A stretch of 64,000 nt of DNA from positions 7,874,001-7,938,000 of the forward strand of contig OZ176050.1 of assembly GCA_964247055.1 (NCBI GenBank), read 5' to 3'. Below the pieces are notes generated by a model. It made no database searches and had not been told where the DNA came from. It worked only from the letters and a program-made list of their open reading frames with translations. This DNA comes from Paragordius varius. Its lineage: Eukaryota > Nematomorpha. The position numbers were made by a program, and so were the translations under genes. Position 1 is the first letter of the stretch. The number at the start of each line of letters is the position of its first letter. Shown here piece after piece: positions 60,400 through 64,000 of the stretch.

Positions 60400-62340
60400 C
60401 AATATTTAAGGTGTTAACCCGAATCTTAATAAAAATGTGTTATTTAGTTGTTTGATTTAAATTGGGATGTTTAGATATCCCAGACAATATTTAAGCTGAT
60501 ATTATATTGAAAGAAACGGTTCAAATTTATGTTCTATCCTGATAAAAAATTATATATATAAGGCAAAATATCTAAATAAAATTTAGTTTTGGTAAAAAGT
60601 TTCATTTCAAACTACTTCAATGCCATTTTTTTCCAAAATTTTTGCAATCGGTATTTAATTTTAACACTTCGATTCAAATTGGGTATCTAAATACCCCAGA
60701 CTATATTTAAGTTGAACGTTTATAAAAACTACTATAAACGGTCCCATTTTAAATTTATGCTTCTATCCTAATAAAAATTATATAAATATGCCAAAATATC
60801 TAAATAAAATTTTGGTTTGAAAAAAAAGTTTAATGTCACAAACTACTTCGACGCCATTTTTATTTTACAAAATTTTTACAAAATATCGTCTTCATTTAAG
60901 TTTAAGGGTAAAATTAGAGCTAATTTTTTATTTAAATTACATCTAACATTGATAGAAATAGAAAAAGCGGTTTATTTTGTATTATTCATCAATTTTTCCA
61001 TTGCACACATGTCATGTTGGCTAAATTTTTACCTTTCGGTTTTAGCATAAAATAAGCAATACCAATTATTTTTGAATAATATTTTTTATATATTTCGGTT
61101 TATTAAGGTTATATAAGTGCTAAATTTTGCCATGGTTTCGATTCCTTCTTTATTTTTTAAGGAATTTAATTTTAAACAGGCCTGGGGTACTTAACTACCC
61201 CAATTCGATCGAATGACTAAAATGAATGTGTATCCAAGTGCTAAAAAAATTAAAGTTAATTTATTTAAATCATGATGGAAACAGAAAAAGTGGTTTATTG
61301 TCATGCACACTATCATATTGGATAATTTTTTCCTTTTTACCTTAAAATAAGCAAATTAAGTTTTTTTTAATAATTTGTTTACGGTTCATTAATGTTACAT
61401 AATTGTAAACTTTTGCCATGGTATTAATACATTCCTATGAATTTGAAAGTATTTAATTTTAACCAGACCTGAGGTATCCAACAACCCCAATTGGAATCGA
61501 AGCACGGAAATGAATGTATTGTATTCAAGTGTTAGGCGCATTATAAAATTTTTTTAAAAAAAATATGAAATTGTTAAAATATCCATCATAATCTTTTTCG
61601 ACGACAATTTTTCCATAATTAAAATTTTTATATAGCTATTCGTTCCAGTTGTTTTTTAGAGCTTCCAACTTTAAACTCTAAAAGTCACACCGTTAAGCTT
61701 TTAAATCAAATATATGAGAACAATGTTAATAATTAAATTTTTGTAATAACTTTCGATGTAGTTTTTTATCCCATAGCTCAATTTTGTAAATACTACAATT
61801 TTGAAAGTTATTTTAGTTAAAATTTACTTGTTAACATAACCTTTTCATGTTTCTCCATAGTACATTTTGGGGTTTATATCTCAGAGTTCAATTTTGTAAA
61901 TGAACTGCGTTGAAAGTTATTTTGGTTGTATAATATTAATTATCAAAGCTTATATATTATACAGTTTTTTTTCTTAGAACCTGAAATTGGGACAGCTCCA
62001 AAACACGATTGAACGAACAGCATTTATATATCAATATATATCAAGTTTTTACTGGTAAGATGCAGCCTGAAAGCTTATTCAATTTTTTTCAAACCATTAT
62101 ATAGATTTATTTACTTGTTGCTTAGCGATTTAAAAAAATGGCCTCGAAAAAGTTTGAGATCAGGATTTTTTTTATATTTGATAATTTTTTAAAAAAAAGT
62201 TTTGTATAATGCGCGTAAAAAAGGCTAAAGAAAGCATATATTTAGATTCGGCTTCAAACCTTTAATATTATTTAAGATACTTAAATTTGATATACTACCC
62301 CAAAAAGTAATAGAGTGTTATTGTTTCGCGTATTAGATAA
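60400..62340. repeat. R1 cluster: two direct B/core modules, then inverted A-D followed by D-A
   Basis: B/core copies (60480-61260 and a shorter 61260-61530) each end in AATGAATGTG or AATGAATGTA. Next come an inverted A-D (61580-61800) and direct D (61800-62080) plus A (62090-62330), making a palindromic arrangement of roughly 700 bases. The A module again has GGCCTCGAAAAAGTTTGAGA. Confidence 0.65.
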
Positions 62341-62411
62341 AAAAGCTTACATTTTTTTCTATAGTCTAAAATTGAGACACGAAAACATGATCAAAACAAC
62401 CCGCTGGTATT

Positions 62412-62977
62412 AAGAATTTGCACTTCAAGAGTGTCCAACACCAAGTTGGTCCTTGAACATTAAAGTTGGTCCTAAAATTTTTTAAGAATTAATATAACCA
62501 TAAATTTTGCATTTATTTTTATTTTATTATTTTTAAACCTAATTTTCTTAATTATATATTTATTAATTTAAAAATAAAACTTTTTATTAAAGAACAACTT
62601 TTTTGTTTCAAACTAATTTTTTCCAATTCAACACTATTAACTTTTAAATGTTTTTAATGAAAAATTGTAGGTAATAACCCAGGAAACTTATATATTTTAA
62701 AATTAGGTGTTAAAATCTTTATCCAAAATATTTTTAAAAAATTAATAAAGATTTACGGTTTCTCAATGATATAAAGTTAATATTGATTTAAAATTTATTA
62801 AACAATAATAGAAAATAGGTTAAAAGCGAGAAAATAGATGAATGATTTACGATTTGATTGATAAAAGTTAAAAACAAAACAAAAAAAGAAGGGACCAACT
62901 TGAGGTGTTTAAGGATTAATTTGAAATGTTCAAGGACCGATTTGTAGTGTTTAAAGACACTCTTGAAGTGCAAATGG
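62412..62977. mobile_element. Foldback element with iterated inverted ends, copy S3
   Basis: Left ATTTGCACTTCAAGAGTGTC and its exact inverse at the right (GACACTCTTGAAGTGCAAAT). Inside each end are 20-22-base near-repeats around TTGGTCC or GGACCAA. The architecture resembles S1 and S2, and the right end GCAAATGG/TATA matches their outer bases. Confidence 0.65.
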
Positions 62978-62999
62978 TATATCAAGTTTTAGCTGGTAA

Positions 63000-63360
63000 A
63001 AGCCTTTTAAAGTTAATATTAACATCTAACCATAATATACATTTATTTGCCTGTTGCATTAGGGATTTAAAATATAAAAAAATGGCGGCAAAAAAATTGA
63101 GATGAGGTTTTTTTACTTTTTTTAAAACAAAATTCGTAGCCTAATGGTTAAAGAAGGCATATTTTTAAATTCGGTTTATACCTCAAATACTTTTAAAATA
63201 CTAAATTACAACTCTGGGATAAAACCCCAAAAGGTAATATATTTTGTTATTTTAATTACCTTGAAAAGTTATAAAAATTGTCTAAAATATTTACAACAAA
63301 TGTAAATTATTATTCACACTTCATTGCCGTTTGGGGTAGTTTATAACCAAGAGTAATTAA
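63000..63360. repeat. R1 module A and part of D, direct
   Basis: It contains CATAATATACATTTATTTGC, ATGGCGGCAAAAAAATTGAG and GGCATATTTTTAAATTCGGT, the standard module A order, followed by a D-like tail. Confidence 0.6.
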
Positions 63361-64000
63361 TTAGATTATCATCAAAATTATTTAAGTGGGACTTAGGAGA
63401 GCATGCGTCAAAAATACAGTGTTCACAAAAAAATAGGCTGATTATATATATATATTCTAATGTGACCAGATACTGTTTTTCGCAGTACTGTATTGGATTT
63501 TCAGAAACAAATGCTACTGTACTGCGCCCACTTTTGTACTGCCTTTTAAAATTAAAAAAATTAATTATTATAATTATATATTAATTACCTTTTATATATT
63601 CAAAAAAATTATTTTAAAATTGGACATAGTACTCACTGTAAAAATAAACCCATAATTTGTAAAGAAATGGGTCATTTTGCGGTAAAAAACTCAGATTGGC
63701 CTATTTTTAATTGTTTAATATTTTGTTTTCTGCTCGAATTATACATAAAATTGGATTTTGGATCGGTCAAACCGCTTATGATTCCGCTTTCGCACAGTGG
63801 TTAAACTATAAATCTCGGACACCACAGTAAGATTCAGGCTAATGGCTCTTTCACTCAGGGCTCCGCAAAAAGAAAATTTAAAATTAACAAAATATGATAT
63901 TTTAATAAATTTTTGATCTAGTTTAGAAAGTTCATTTTTTGTTAAAATTATTAAACGGAAAATTATATAGGAAATTGTTATTCCCGTAACATATTAGTTA

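Larger units (their letters stand above)
59990..64000. other. Gene-free repeat region upstream of NDST
   Basis: Almost entirely R1 modules (60400-62340, 63000-63360) and the iterated-end element S3 (62412-62977). The NDST promoter should lie close to 60000, but no motif can be identified. The last 600 bases show no recognisable feature. Confidence 0.55.

Noticed and set aside
63750-63840. GC-richer stretch with a faint tRNA-like A-box (CACAGTGGTTAAAC)
   Set aside because: No B-box at a proper distance and no cloverleaf on either strand, so neither tRNA nor SINE can be supported.

Overview
The window is strongly AT-rich nuclear DNA from an animal. The evidence for an animal is spliced genes that include an LDL-receptor-A/CUB membrane protein, a CUB-like/trypsin secreted protease and a heparan sulfate N-deacetylase/N-sulfotransferase. 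All genes use the standard code and GT-AG introns. I reconstructed seven conserved multi-exon genes by hand; in all but one every exon phase closes without a break. The exception, the protease, has one ambiguous 22-base segment.

The most unusual trait is intron size. Several introns are only 21-32 bases (POLR1H 21, 25 and 23; URB1 22 and 24; NDST 26; protease 29; MRPL1 32), while others reach 1-3 kb and are mostly filled with small DNA transposons. Such tiny introns in an AT-rich animal genome recall mesozoans (dicyemids, perhaps orthonectids), but this lineage guess is only an inference.

Layout: 1-8127, gene-free repeat debris. 8128-14254 (-), mitochondrial ribosomal protein L1, six exons. 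14233-14752 (+), small unrecognised gene head to head with it. 15706-21616 (+), secreted trypsin-like protease with a long unknown N-terminal part. 23646-24056 (-), RNA polymerase I subunit RPA12, enclosed by inverted copies of a dispersed repeat. 27846-32438 (+), type I membrane protein with LDLa and CUB-like domains. 32476-42594 (-), URB1, thirteen exons, ending 37 bases from the previous gene tail to tail. 45134-48692 (+), DDX19/Dbp5. 49867-59989 (-), NDST, fourteen exons. 59990-64000, gene-free repeats.

Functionally, POLR1H and URB1 serve ribosome production, MRPL1 mitochondrial translation and DDX19 mRNA export. The CUB/LDLa protein, the protease and NDST act in the secretory pathway or at the cell surface. 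I see no operon-like logic: genes lie on both strands and each carries its own introns.

Mobile DNA is nearly all short and non-autonomous: hAT-type elements with 8-base target duplications, TA-flanked foldback elements, two copies of a CACTA-type element in introns of different genes, a Helitron-like 3' end, one LINE reverse-transcriptase remnant, elements whose inverted ends are built of 21-base iterons, and an uncharacterised modular repeat family (here called R1) present at seven or more places.
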